From: Paramecium tetraurelia
Lineage: Eukaryota > Ciliophora > Oligohymenophorea > Peniculida > Parameciidae
DNA length: 64,000 nucleotides
Direction: 5' to 3'
Assembly (NCBI RefSeq): GCF_000165425.1
Contig: NW_001799422.1
Location: 311,206-375,205 of the forward strand
Both the position numbers and the translations under genes were made by a program. The notes beneath the pieces were generated by a model that was not told where the DNA came from, made no database searches, and saw only the letters and a list, made by a program, of their open reading frames with translations. Below are positions 23,945 through 35,649 of this stretch, in pieces; within the stretch, counting starts at the first letter, position 1; the number at the start of each line of letters is the position of its first letter.

Positions 23945-24931
23945 TCAATTAATTTATGTTTTATCATTTTTTTATACTTATATGAATTTAATTTTAAGTT
24001 TGGATGGCTTTTTGATAGTATTGGAATTAAGATCTTACTTATCTTCATGGTTCTCCTCTGCATTTCCTGCCTAGAATTCTACAGGGATATACACCTGATT
24101 AAATACAGGCATGCACTTTTTGGCTTCGTCTGACGAGGATCTTAAACTGTTATTATTTTATTAGGGCACTAATATTTTCTTAAGAATTGGTTGGGGCTAG
24201 ATATTTTAAACAATTTTATTTAAATCTAATTTCTGATTAAACCTATGTTGTATGCAATTTCCATTACTTTATTGTTTGCTTTGCATTTATTAGACATTCA
24301 CTTTAGTCTCTTTGTGACTCTAGACCACATTCTACTATTAATAATGTTGTTGTTAAATATGCTTTTCCAATACATCTCCTTTAGAAAATGACAACTTACA
24401 TTTTATGCAAATATAAATTTCTAAATCAGCCAGATGTTCCTTTCTGATATGATTAAGACAATTTGACTAGGTTTTTACGACTTAATGACATTCCTTACAT
24501 GTTGAATCTTTTTCAAAATACAATTTTAGAAATCCTTAATGAAGCTTCAAATAGAGATCGTTCTTGCCCTCTTTGTCGCAAAATTACTTTAATGCTTCAA
24601 TTTGATTGATGGAACCTTGTTTCATCTTTTATTTGATGTGATAATAAAATCGTGATATTAATTTGCGTGCAGTCTATTTTATATCTAAAACCTGATCTTA
24701 TTGGGGATCCTCTGTATTCATAATCAATTCCACGCTTGTTTCATCATTGATAATGACTACTGAGTGTTTAATTGCCTTTGATTTGATCTCATCTGAATTT
24801 TTTTCAATGTTGAAATTTGATTTGTTATTAAACGTTTCAAAAATATACAACTTTTCATTAAGTTTGGAAATGTTCTTATGGCATTTCTTCACTTTGGCTA
24901 GGATCTAGGTTTTGTTAATTTGAGATTACAT
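23945..24931 (-). CDS. C2H2 zinc-finger protein
   Basis: Start taken at ATG 24931 (MQSQINKTQILAKVKKCHKN); an in-frame ATG at 24970 would add 13 mostly hydrophobic residues and is less likely. Stop TGA 23945-23947, about 328 residues, no intron. Two C2H2 fingers stand in the middle: CKECHQVVKTQSNCLNHIRK followed by EH, and CIKCKLSFSKGDVLEKHIQQ followed by QH. A helical N-terminal domain precedes them; a Q/N/S-rich basic tail follows. Such fingers usually bind DNA or RNA, so this may be a nuclear regulator; targets unknown. Confidence 0.8.
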
Positions 24932-25245
24932 TTTGATAATAATAAATAATAGTGAAATTTCAGATTTCATGTGTTCAAAAGAATATAATGTATATTTATT
25001 AATAATATGCTCGTTAAAATTTATGAAATATTTGCCATTATATAAAACACATCTAAATTAGTAACCTTGGCTATTAGTTCAAAATAATTACTAATAAATC
25101 TGTAATTCAGAATATTATAAGATAAATAGATTTCTAATAAAATAAAAATAAAATATATAGATATTCAAAATAATACTTTTGAAGTGTAATTTCAATATTA
25201 TTTAAATTAAGCCATTTAGTATAAACACATTAATTACAAGTTCAA

Positions 25246-25956
25246 TCAAAATAGTTTCTCTATGGCTGTCTTTGGATCTCTATATTTCTAAAATTCTCTC
25301 AATTTGAAAGTCGATTAAAGGACCAATCTGCAATCTGGAGCTGGTAACACTTGTTCAATCAAGAAATCATATAAAAATTTTAGTTCTTTGTCTTCCTAAT
25401 TATCATAATATGGAATTATAGGGATTCCATTTTCCAAATGCATACCAAAAGAATAGGCAGCATTATCTACCAACACAATATCTTTTAAATCTCTTTTAAA
25501 TATCCTCAAATCCTTAACATGCACTCCTTCAGTTGATAACACACATCCATCTCTAAAAACCTAAGCTGAAAGGAATTAATTTTTGGGGTCTAAATGAGCA
25601 ATCACCTAACTTGCATAACATTGATGGGAGGCAGTAAATACAATCACTTCACATAACTTACTGAGTTCTGTTAATATCCATTTGGCAAAAGGACGAACAT
25701 TGATTCCTGCAGAAACTACATCTCCAGAAGGGAATTTTATGGGGATATAAACATCAGCCTTTAGAGATTAGTTCTCATTGCAATGTATCAATGTTTCATC
25801 CAAATCAAACACCACAGTCTTCTTATCTATTATTACTATTATTATCATACACTTGCAATTTTATTTTAGAGGTATATCTAATTATTTTTATCTTAAGATT
25901 TAAGGATCTGGATCTTGCAAATTCAAACAAAATCCAATGCAATTAAACGTTTACAT
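25246..25956 (-). CDS. FCP1/SCP-type HAD phosphatase (NIF domain)
   Basis: Start ATG 25956 (MQTFNCIGFCLNLQDPD), a 24-nt intron at 25827-25850, stop TGA 25246-25248, about 228 residues. After splicing, KYKKTVVFDLDETLIHCNE gives the DxDxT catalytic motif. Further motifs are NVRPFAKWIL, VIVFTASHQCYA (motif II threonine) and DIVLVDNAAYSFGMH (motif III). This is the SCP-like family that removes phosphate from serines, for example of the RNA polymerase II tail. Motif III usually reads DNSP; here it is DNAA, a small deviation. Without the splice the N-terminus would contain an odd run of isoleucines, which supports the intron. Confidence 0.88.
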
Positions 25957-26085
25957 AGCATGGTCCTTATACAATTATTATTCAATGGTTTGTGAATATT
26001 AATGTTTAAATGTTTCTATTATAGATGTCACATAGTATATATATTCTAATATGATTACATACATAAGTATTACTTTTTTGTTTAG

Positions 26086-26790
26086 ATGACTGAATCCTAT
26101 TGGAAGGGGATAAAGATTTAGTTTATTTGAAGGGAGAAATCAAACTCTTGGCTGGTTTATTAATTTAAGTTACAAAGTCGTCTAGACTAACTTTTAAATT
26201 ATCTTTTTTTGGTGGATCCTCTTTTTTATTTATTTAAGATGTTATTTATTAGACAAATTATTAATTTGATGTAAATCTTTAATCGATAGATAAAGGATTA
26301 TATTTTTTAACTTTTTGTTATGAAGTTACCAAGGGTTACATTTTCGAAGGCAGAATTGGAGATCCAGACTTCTCTATTTAAGAGAAATTGCGATGTAAAC
26401 TATTTTTTGGTTTCTGCTAAACCTATGAGTTGTTCTAGATTTTGACTTATTATTCCTTTCCATTATTTTTTTAATATAGGAAATATTTCATCTTAAAATT
26501 ATATAGCATGTATTCATACTTCTTAGGCGCTCTTGCAAGATTATGGTGTATTGTTTCTTTGAGTACTGGTTTATATTAATTGCTATTATTGCAAATGTTA
26601 TTAAATTAGTTCACGCTCAGCATTTTTTGTTTACAATTTACCCAAATTATACATTTTTGTTAAGGCTTGGAATTACTCACTATAGTGTTTATTGTTATGT
26701 GATTTACGTTGTAATATTGACCTTAACTGGTTTAACTTCTTGTCGTGGGGTGAATGATTTTAGATTTTGCATGTGTTTCTAAATAATTAA
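26086..26790 (+). pseudogene. Possible broken membrane-protein gene
   Basis: ATG 26086 (MTESYWKGIK) hits TGA after 14 codons. A plus-strand frame shifted by two continues as LLEGDKDLVYLKGEIKLLAG and is open to TGA 26700-26702, ending in long hydrophobic helices (FLGALARLWCIVSLSTGLYQ). A third frame, ATG 26543 onward, is also hydrophobic and open. Either sequence errors split one gene or it is decaying. No short GT-AG intron repairs it. Hydrophobicity and lack of TGA over 600 bases are the only support; no family named. Confidence 0.35.
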
Positions 26791-26799
26791 TTTTATTTC

Positions 26800-27719
26800 T
26801 AATGAAATTCGATATATCTTATTTAGTTGTTTATAAAATTAAAATCAATAATAAATATCAAAGTCCACACCGTATTGATAAGGTTAGATCGAAACTTAAC
26901 CTAATTACTATACTTTATTCCTCTTTAAAAGTAGTTCGATCGATATCAGTTATAGATATCTGAAAATAAATATGATATCCAAAAACCTCTAGCAACCACT
27001 TAAAAAATTTATGCATCTCATTAAATTTTCTATATGAATTCACAAACCCAATCTTAGTGAGTATAAACAACTTGAAAGCAACTTTAATTATTTTTATACA
27101 ATTAAGTATCTAAAAGTTGGATCTCAAAATTTCATAACAAATATTTCTATTCTATTAGTTGTTATTAAATTGTAATTCTAATCATTCAAAATATTCAAAT
27201 TAAAATTCAACATTTTAATAAATGGTTCTAATTGAGACATATATATGTAAAAGCTTATTGTTGAAATTAAAAATAATTAAATAATTATATAACTTATAAG
27301 CTTAATTGAGTATCTTGTTACTCAAGCAGATTATAAACCTGCTGAGCATTTTAGCATTTAATATTCATAATTAAATAATGTTGCTTTCTGATTTATTAAA
27401 CTATTAAAGTTCTCCAAGCTCTATGCAACTTGTAACTAATCTTTTTATCTTTATAGAATATACTATTTGATAATATCTAAACTATTGTTTACTTTATATT
27501 AATTTAGTCTTTCTAAATTAAATAAAAATACTTTGAATACCTGAAATAAGTAATTTCATATTTTCCAGATTATTCTTACTTCTAGATAATCTAATTCAAT
27601 TATTTGAATGTGTAATTAATATAAATGAAATATCTCAAGTTTAAAAGAAATACCAAAAAAGGTCATCTAGCATAAATTTAAATGAATTAATTAATTATAT
27701 TTTATTATAACATTATATA
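26800..27719. other. AT-rich intergenic region with small hairpins
   Basis: About 900 bases without a convincing ORF. It contains AGGTTA/TAACCT and GATATC/GATATC inverted pairs near 26879-26960, and two overlapping hairpins at 27306-27346. These may be structural RNA or chance folds. Confidence 0.4.
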
Positions 27720-28711
27720 ATGGATTAAGACTTGTGCTTACATAAAGAGAATATTTAATAAAAAACAGATTAATGTATTGTTACAAAATCTAATTGACTA
27801 GTTTAATTAGCAGTTAATCTATTCAATTAAAAAAAATGGTTTGAAGCAGATGAATTGTTTTCTGATTTAGTCCAAAAAAAACAAAATACTCCTTATGCTT
27901 AATTTTATAAATGTATTTTGATTGCAAATGTTTAATAAGGCTAAACTTTAATCTATTTAAATCAAGTCGAGAAGCTAATAGCATTTGTTGAGTAAATTGA
28001 AAAAGAAAATCCTTAATTTTTTGCTTAGGTTATAGAGCATTGTAACCAAGAATTGAAAAATGATTCTGAAAATATTATCATTTTATGTATTAAAGGTAAA
28101 CCAAATGTCAATCAGTAATTTCAGGTATAGCTCTAGATATTTTACATTAATTTGATGAATCTGAATCTATTATTAATGAGGCAATTAAATTAAATCCATA
28201 ATTCCCCCTGATTTAAGTTTGGAGATGTATTCAATTGACTTAGGTTAGGTCTTACTCTAATTTCAAAGAAAAAGTATAACGAAGTGATAGATGTTGGCTA
28301 AAAGGCTTTGAAAGAACATCCTAATTTTGTAATTCTTCATCATTATGTAGGTATATAATTTCAATTATTTAGGGATCTCATTATAAATATTATCAAGATC
28401 TGTTGAGGCTTTGGAACATTTCGAAATCATTCTTTAATTAAATCCAAATCTAGTGCATATTTATTTATGGAAATGTAAATAGAATATTTACATTATTTTC
28501 AGGTATTTCTTTAGAAACATAAAATCAATATCTTAAAGCCCTGTGTTGTTATGATTTAGCACTTAAGCTTGATCCAAATAATTCAGAAATAACTAATCAA
28601 AAGAGTAAGAAGAATATCAATTATGTTTAAAGGAATTTCACTATAAGGCTTAAATATGTAGAGGAAAGCAATCTAAATTTAACGTCTAGCAATTTAATTG
28701 GGATAGGATGA
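27720..28711 (+). CDS. TPR protein 1, one repeat per exon
   Basis: ATG 27720 (MDQDLCLHKENIQQKTDQ), stop TGA 28709-28711. Introns: 27775-27801, 27913-27939, 28096-28124, 28227-28248, 28351-28372, 28475-28502, all in phase 1. Exons 28125-28226, 28249-28350 and 28373-28474 are each exactly 102 nt, that is one 34-residue tetratricopeptide repeat (LNPNLVH-type turns; ALKEHPNFVILHHYVG; CYDLALKLDPNN in the last exon). Exon 27940-28095 is half as long again. TPRs mediate protein-protein contacts. The C-terminal 45 residues are basic and non-repetitive. The next gene has the same architecture, so the pair is probably paralogous. Confidence 0.85.
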
Positions 28712-28907
28712 GAATATTTTTATAACTAAATTTATGACTCAAGCCAAAGAAACCTTTTGAATTCTATCAAATATATAGTTTTGATTTGCTATCAAAAAAG
28801 GATATTGATTATAAGAAATTACAAAATTTTTAATTTTCCTTGTATTTTATATTATTAAAATATAATTAAACTATTATTAAAATTGCCTATTTATTACATA
28901 TAAAAAC

Positions 28908-30467
28908 ATGTAGTAGGATCCTAGAATATTTTTTTATTAACTGTGTATGGAACAAATTACATTTAATAGTTTCTTAATTAAGAGATAAAGGTCTTTAAAA
29001 AGAAGCTATTGAATTATTAAATTAAGCAATTTAGTTGAATTAAACTGATATTTACTTCTATGGAATAAAATGTATTTTATCAATTAAAAGTTAGCTATAT
29101 ATTTAGAATAGATTGGATTAATATAAGAGAGTATTGATTGCTGGGATTAAGGAATTGTAAATAATTAAAATAATATATTATATTACATCGAGAAGGGTTT
29201 AATTGATATTTCATTATTTGTAGCTAAGACTTTAGAGAAGAATGGAAAATTAAATGAAATTATCGAATGTTGGGATTAAGGAATCAAAATCAATTATGAA
29301 AATCCAAATTTTTATTGCTATATTAGTTATTTATTTTGATTATGAATAGTTAAGGCATTATAAAAGTAAAATAGATTTGAGGAAATTATAATCTATTGTG
29401 ATAAAATCATTTCATAGAATTCATAGGCTATGGAATTTTTTAGCAATAAAGGTAACTAAATCAAATTATTGAAAGCTTGGGCTTTAAAAAAACTGAAAAG
29501 ATATGATTAAGTTATAGAATGTTGGGCTTAAGCAGTAGAAATTCATTAATCTTATGTACATTTTTTGGGTTAACATGGTATCATTTATAATTTACTATGC
29601 AGCTAATGCATTAAAAAGGTAGAATAGAATCGAAGAAGCATTAGAAAAATTAAATTAAGGAATATTGAAGAATTTACACAATATTTGTTTTTATATTGCG
29701 AAAGGTAAATCACTTATGATATCTTAAGCATAATTCTTAGCTGAATTGTAGAGAATCAGTGAAGTTTTAAAATGTTGGGATTGGGGGATTGAAAATAATA
29801 AAGAAAATATTTTATTTTATAATGAAAAATGTAAGTTGGCAAAATTTAGTTTAGCTAAAATTCTAATTGAATAAGGACAGATAGAATAAGCACTTGAGGT
29901 CTGGGATTTTGGGATCTAAAATAATAAAAATATTCTTAATTTTTATGACTACAAAGGTGCAATAATATTGTTATCATAAGCTTCTCTTTTAGAGTAATTA
30001 GAAAGGTTTGATGAAATTATATAATGTTGGAATAAAGGAATCAAATTTAATTAGAACAATATATATTTTTATCGAGAGAAAGGTATCCATTAATTTAATG
30101 ATTTTATTAGCTAACGCTTTATTTGAATAAGATAGATTTTCGGAAATCTTAGACTGTTGGGACGAAGGAACAAAATTAAATAAAAACAATACAATTTTTT
30201 TCAATTACAAAGGTTGACCATAATTAATGATTAATAGCTTCTTATTTAATTTAAAATATAAGATTTTTAGAAGCAATATAATGTTGGGATTAATTTGGTT
30301 TCTATAATTTAGAAGATTTTGATCATTATGATAAAAAAGGTTATAATTATTATTATAATTTATTAGCTTAAATTTTAGTTTAAATGAACAGTTATAAAAA
30401 AGCAATTAATTGCCTTCGTCTATCAAATGACGAGTAATAATAAAGATATTTAAAATAGGCTTTTTGA
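28908..30467 (+). CDS. TPR protein 2, eleven single-repeat exons
   Basis: ATG 28908 (MQQDPRIFFYQL), stop TGA 30465-30467. Twelve introns, all phase 1 and 23-28 nt, separate eleven consecutive exons of exactly 102 nt: 28970-29071, 29095-29196, 29224-29325, 29350-29451, 29476-29577, 29603-29704, 29729-29830, 29855-29956, 29981-30082, 30111-30212 and 30238-30339. Each exon encodes one 34-residue repeat with a core such as IIECWDQGIKINYENPNFY or ILDCWDEGTKLNKNN. Most begin with the alanine codon split G|CT. The tryptophan in the second helix is unusual for TPRs but constant here. Likely a scaffold; partner unknown. Confidence 0.88.
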
Positions 30468-30573
30468 ATCTATTAATTTACATATCCTATTAAAAAATAA
30501 TGAAAAAATAAATGTTATAGTAATTGTTGAATAAATTAAATCTGATTAAAAATAATTACTAATATAATTTGTT

Positions 30574-31893
30574 TCAAAATGTTCTCTTATGAATAAGTGA
30601 CATTTTTCCTTCAGGGTTCTCTTCATACTCCTGTTTGTTGATAGCTAAAGATTAAAATGTCTTGAGTGATCCAAGCATGGAACCACCAATCCAAGCACTA
30701 TATTTCCTTTGAAAATCAGCAACAAAGTTAAATTCTGATCTCATAGCACCTCCTGGATAGATTTAACAAATATCATCTTGGAGTCTTGATATCAGGCCTT
30801 GAAACATAGAAGTGCCTCCACCAAGCACCATGTTAGAAACCAATTCTTACCTCAATTCCTTATCGCATCTCTGGATTGAATTAACAATCATTTGAGGGAG
30901 TGAAAAACCAGACTTATTTAAAACAGCAGGACTGAATAAGGCTTCTGAAGAGTGGTATCTAATCTTTGGAGTAATATGAATGACTTATTCATCTGGTAAT
31001 TCATAACTTCGCTCTTCTTCTGTAAAATTATCTTCGGAGTTGATCTTAATTAATAATTGACATTGATTACTTGCATTTCATAATCACCAGCAATGTAGCA
31101 CATAGTTTCTTTAATATCTTTGATAATCCATTGTTTCTCTTCCTCTGAAAATTTATCAAGTGATATTTCGTAGGTTTTCAAATCATTTTCCAAACATTAT
31201 GTGATTTCAGCACCAGAGATATGAGAAAATTCTAATGCGTGCATAATTGGGAATCCTTAATAAATGGGAACAACAGTATTAACAGCATGTCCTAATTCAA
31301 TCGACAGACCACTGAAAAAAGGGTAATTCAAATAATTACCTAACTAATCCAGTAGAAAATAATGACAAAGTTGCTGAATTCATGAACAAAACAGATTAGA
31401 CTTTGAGATAATCAAAAAAGACTTCAGCAAGTTTTGATTTGTACTCTTTGGTATTCTTTACTTGATCGATGATTAATAAATTGACTTATTGCAATTCAGA
31501 TATTTGTAATCCGTCCTCAAGAATATATTGCCAGAATTCTTTCATAGATTCCACATTATCAATTTTCTAAGGAAATATAATAATGATAATTTGTACTCCA
31601 TCTTTGATTGGATTTGATAACTGTACATTCAACTTTTTTTCTTTGATGACTTTCTTTAAATCTTAACCAAATAAGAGTTAAGGTTTATTGTTTGGATTGT
31701 CATTGTCATTTTAAACTGAGTGTGATCCGCATTTATTATCATAGATAAGCTATAAATATAATAGAGTGATAATTACTCTAGGATAATCCTCTCCTGAGAT
31801 TCCCACTTTGATAGTATCAGTACCATTATCAATGACAACGATGTCTTTTTAGTCATACTCACTTTCCATAGTGGCTCTCTTGTTGATTTTCAT
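30574..31893 (-). CDS. Divergent actin / actin-related protein
   Basis: Start ATG 31893 (MKINKRATMESEYDQKD; a second ATG at 31869 is possible), stop TGA 30574-30576, about 410 residues. Introns occur near 31756-31782, 31312-31339 and 31050-31075. Actin-fold motifs: phosphate 1 loop VVIDNGTDTIKVGISGEDYP; phosphate 2 GLSIELGHAVNTVVPIYQGF; adenosine motif NMVLGGGTSMFQGL; C-terminal KYSAWIGGSMLGSLKTFQSL. The DNase-loop region (IYDNKCGSHSVQNDND) is unlike conventional actin, and identity is clearly lower than for true actin. It is probably one of the many divergent actins of Paramecium or an Arp. Confidence 0.87.
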
Positions 31894-31928
31894 TTATTTA
31901 GTTAATATATATGATTATTTATAATAAT

Positions 31929-34900
31929 TCAATGCTAATGTTATTGATGAGGAGCACCAAAAGGATTCTAATCGTGTCTCTAATATATAAGTGAATTAGT
32001 TTACAAGAGATGAATAACGTCTTGCTAAGCCACCTGAGGAATGATCTCCCTTTAATGCGATAACCTTATGTTCAGTTTCCATTGGGTTGATTTCTTTACT
32101 TCCACATTCACAACACATGTCTTCCTTTATGAACTTGAGGAAGAAACATCCTATAATTGATATACATCCGAATCCAATACCAATCAACCTACACATATAT
32201 TCCAGAATTACCATTGTTATATTTTGAGTCCAAAATTACCATAAAGTCCGATAGCTTTGGAACCAAATGTAACCATGAGGATTTAGATGCAGAAAATAAC
32301 AGGTACGATTGTTAAGAAAGCCTCATGTTTTGCTATTCCTTCAAAAACGTTGATTTCATCATTGAATCTTCTGCTATTGAGAAAATTGAATAATTGAAGC
32401 ATGATGAAAACATTAAAGACATAAGTAAACTAATTGGTAATGAATGAATTGATACATGACGAGAAGGTTCATGAGTGTCTTCATAGAATACAGCATAGTC
32501 TCTCTTTCCTTCAGGAGTATTCAATCTACCACTGGCTACAATAGTGCAACTAGTCTCAAAATCACATTCCTCACACATGATTTCATAACATTTATTTTCA
32601 TGGCATACACATTCCGATGATAAACAAGTACCACCCTATTTAACTTCTTTTGATTAAGTGGCATCTGGAATCAAAACCATCTGTCTACCACTTTCTTCTG
32701 AGTATTTCTTGAGATCTTCATAAGTAGTCTTGCATAAATGATCACTATATTTGTATCGTTTCTTTATTCCTCTAAATGCAGTGTTATCATAGTCATCAGC
32801 ATATTCAGGCAAAAAGGAATCACCAGCAAACACTATAAATAAAACAACGGCTAATTATATCAAAGCAGTTCCGATAATGAATTTAAACATCTTTTTAGAG
32901 ATGATGTACTCATTTCTATCGTGTGGTTTACGATACAGTAATTTTTCAGTAGGTGGCTCTGTGGCTAAGGCAAGAGAACCTAGAGTGTCCATAATCAAGT
33001 TAACCCACAACAATTAAATAGGTTTCAACACTTCCTGACTCAAAACAGCAGCTCCGATTAATGTCAATCCCACACTAACTAAGTTAGCAGTCAATTAGAA
33101 TCTCAAAAACTTTTTGATGTTATCATAGACATTTCTACCCCACATAACAGCCTTAACAATGGAATTAAAGTTATCATCCAATAGAATAATAGCAGCAGCC
33201 TCTCTAGCAACTTCAGTTCCTGCAATACCCATAGCAAATCCAACATCTGCCTTTTTCAAAGCTGGAGCATCATTTGTACCATCACCTGTGACAGCAACTA
33301 CATGACCTCTTTCAATCAAGCCTGTCACTAAAGCATACTTATCTTCAGGTCTACTACGAGCCAATACATCTAAATGAGGATAGATTTTATCGAACTCTTA
33401 AGGATTTGCAATTGTATCAACTCTAACATCCTTATTTTCCTTCTTTGCTGTAGTACTATCTCTTGCACAAGGGCAGATAGCTGTTCTACATTTGGTGCAG
33501 ACAACACCTCCAATCTTTGCTATAAAGTCAGGTCCTTCCATTACAATAGATTAATCATCTCCTGGTGTAATGATACCACATTCTTTAGCAATAGCTCTAG
33601 CAGTCATTTTATTATCTCCAGTAACCATTCTAACTTTAATTCCTGCTCTTCTGCATAATTAAATAGCTCTTGGCACTTCTTATCTAAGAATATCTTTGAT
33701 TCCCAAGACTGCAACCAAGGTTAAGTCACTTTATTCAACAGCATATACACCTTTTGGATCCTTAGTTGTTAAATCTTCCCTTGCACTAATTTCCCTGTAT
33801 GCTAAACAAATAGTTCTCAATGCTCTGCCAGCCATAGTTTCAATTGCTTTTTCTACTTTCTATTTCAAATCTTGATTCATAGGAACAATAGATCCATTTC
33901 CCTTAGAATGATATTATGAGCATGCAGCCAATACCATTTCTGATGCTCCTTTGCAGACCAATCTACGTCTGCCTCCATCTAATTCTAATACCATAGACAT
34001 TCTTTTTCTTTAACTGCTGAAGGGGAATTTAGTACTAGCAGGATATTTCTCTCTTTGTTCTTCGTAATTCATTGAGCATCTTTCAATAAATTCTAGTAAT
34101 GCAATTTCTGTCTTAGATCCTTTAGGTTCAGGTCTAAGCATTGCTGATCCATTGACAACTGCACATTGAATAAAGAACTCTGAAAAGTTTTATGGGAAAT
34201 AAGATGTCAATTATTGTTTTTCAGAATAGGTATCTATTTCAATAATATCATCATTCCACACATTAACAAGTGACATTTTATTTTGAGTCAATGTTCCTGT
34301 TTTGTCTGAACAAATCATAGAGGCTCCTCCCATAGTTTCACATGCTGCCATCTTTCTGACTAGATTCTAATCTTGAAGCATCTATTTGGTTGAATAAGCC
34401 AATGATAGAGTAACAGCCAATGGCAATCCTTCAGGGATAGCAACGACGACCACTGTGATTCCAATGATAAAATATCCAATGATAGTAACAACCATATAAT
34501 TCTCCCAATCATCATTCATTCCTCTCTCAATACCAAATCTCAAACACATCACACAAACAATCAAAATTGCTGATATCAATCCAAATTTACCAATGTCTTC
34601 AGCTATTGCAGTTAACTTCATTTACAAAGGAGTAGCTATTAAATCTTATAATTATTTTTACCTTCTGGTTCATCTTATCTCAATAATGCTGCAATCTTAC
34701 CAGCACAAGATGAGTCTCCTACAACAAGAATAAGCATCCTGCCTTCACCACTTAGTACTCTTGTTCCACTCATCATTATTGGAGATGGAACATCATGATG
34801 ACCTGCTGTGTTCTAATATTTTAATGATATTAATATTTACTTGTCCTCCTTCTTCTTTTAATTAGTTCCTCTTGTTAACACATTCACTCAACACATTTTT

Positions 34901-35649
34901 TTTGATTGGATCAGTTTCTCCTGTCATAGCACTCTCATCAGCTGTCAAATCTGATGCTTCCAGTACAAAACCATCTGCAGGAATTTCCATTCCTTCGAAT
35001 ATTTGTACAACATCTCCAACCAACACTTCACTCATATGAATATCACATTTCTTTCCATTCCTAACTACTGTCACTCTCTTTCTCTCATCGGCTACTTCAT
35101 TCAATTTTTAAAATTGTCGTTCTTTTTGATAATCATTCACGGCATTTGCATTTGTAGATATAATCACTGCTACCAATATTGCAAATCCTATTTTATTTAA
35201 TTTATTAAATACCTTCAATCCAAGCCAATTTCCTGTAACTATCATCAGCAGTTGAAACATCAACTATAATACTGACGACGGCTGCTATGCATAAAACTTT
35301 CATTGTAAAATCGTTCAAAGCTCCCAGCCACAACTCACAATACCCTTTAGGCTCTATTCTGGGTTTCCTATTGTGTCCAAATGCTCTCTCTCTCTCCGAT
35401 TAGTCATTCATCGTCAAACCTGACTTGAAATCCGTACAGAGTCCTTCCTTTCATACTATACACTTCTTATACCTCTATCAGCCTCTCTCCAATTTCTTCT
35501 AGTTTGTCTACTTCCTCAGCAAATACTCTCTCTTGGCACATGTAAGCGATTGAACACAATGTTTGCTTTGCAATTCGAAATTTTCCATACGGTTCAGTCC
35601 CGTCGTCTTTTAATTATTCCTGCTGCGTCATTGGGTCATCGTCCGCCAT
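31929..35649 (-). CDS. Plasma-membrane-type Ca2+-transporting P-type ATPase
   Basis: Start ATG 35649 ([17 protein letters not shown]), stop TGA 31929-31931, about 1,180 residues. Introns include 35448-35472, 35188-35212, 34813-34840, 34636-34661, 32430-32455, 32189-32211 and 31980-32004. P-type core: actuator [18 protein letters not shown] (TGE loop), phosphorylation site [14 protein letters not shown], hinge [20 protein letters not shown]. Membrane helices read [20 protein letters not shown] and [20 protein letters not shown], the PMCA subclass. It should export calcium using ATP. There is no clear calmodulin-binding tail: the C-terminus is short and ends GAPHQQHQH. The TM7-TM8 loop is enlarged and cysteine-rich. 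Confidence 0.93.

Noticed and set aside
26879-26905. tRNA-like hairpin AGGTTA...TAACCT
   Set aside because: Only one 6-bp stem, no cloverleaf, no T-loop consensus (GTTCGA) in place.
28908-30467. CRISPR-like or satellite repeat
   Set aside because: The periodicity is 102-nt exons plus short introns with degenerate coding similarity, not identical DNA repeats; it is a TPR gene.
32333-32578. Separate small cysteine-containing gene on the minus strand
   Set aside because: It is an exon of the Ca2+-ATPase; the ORF ends only because an intron (32430-32455) is read through.
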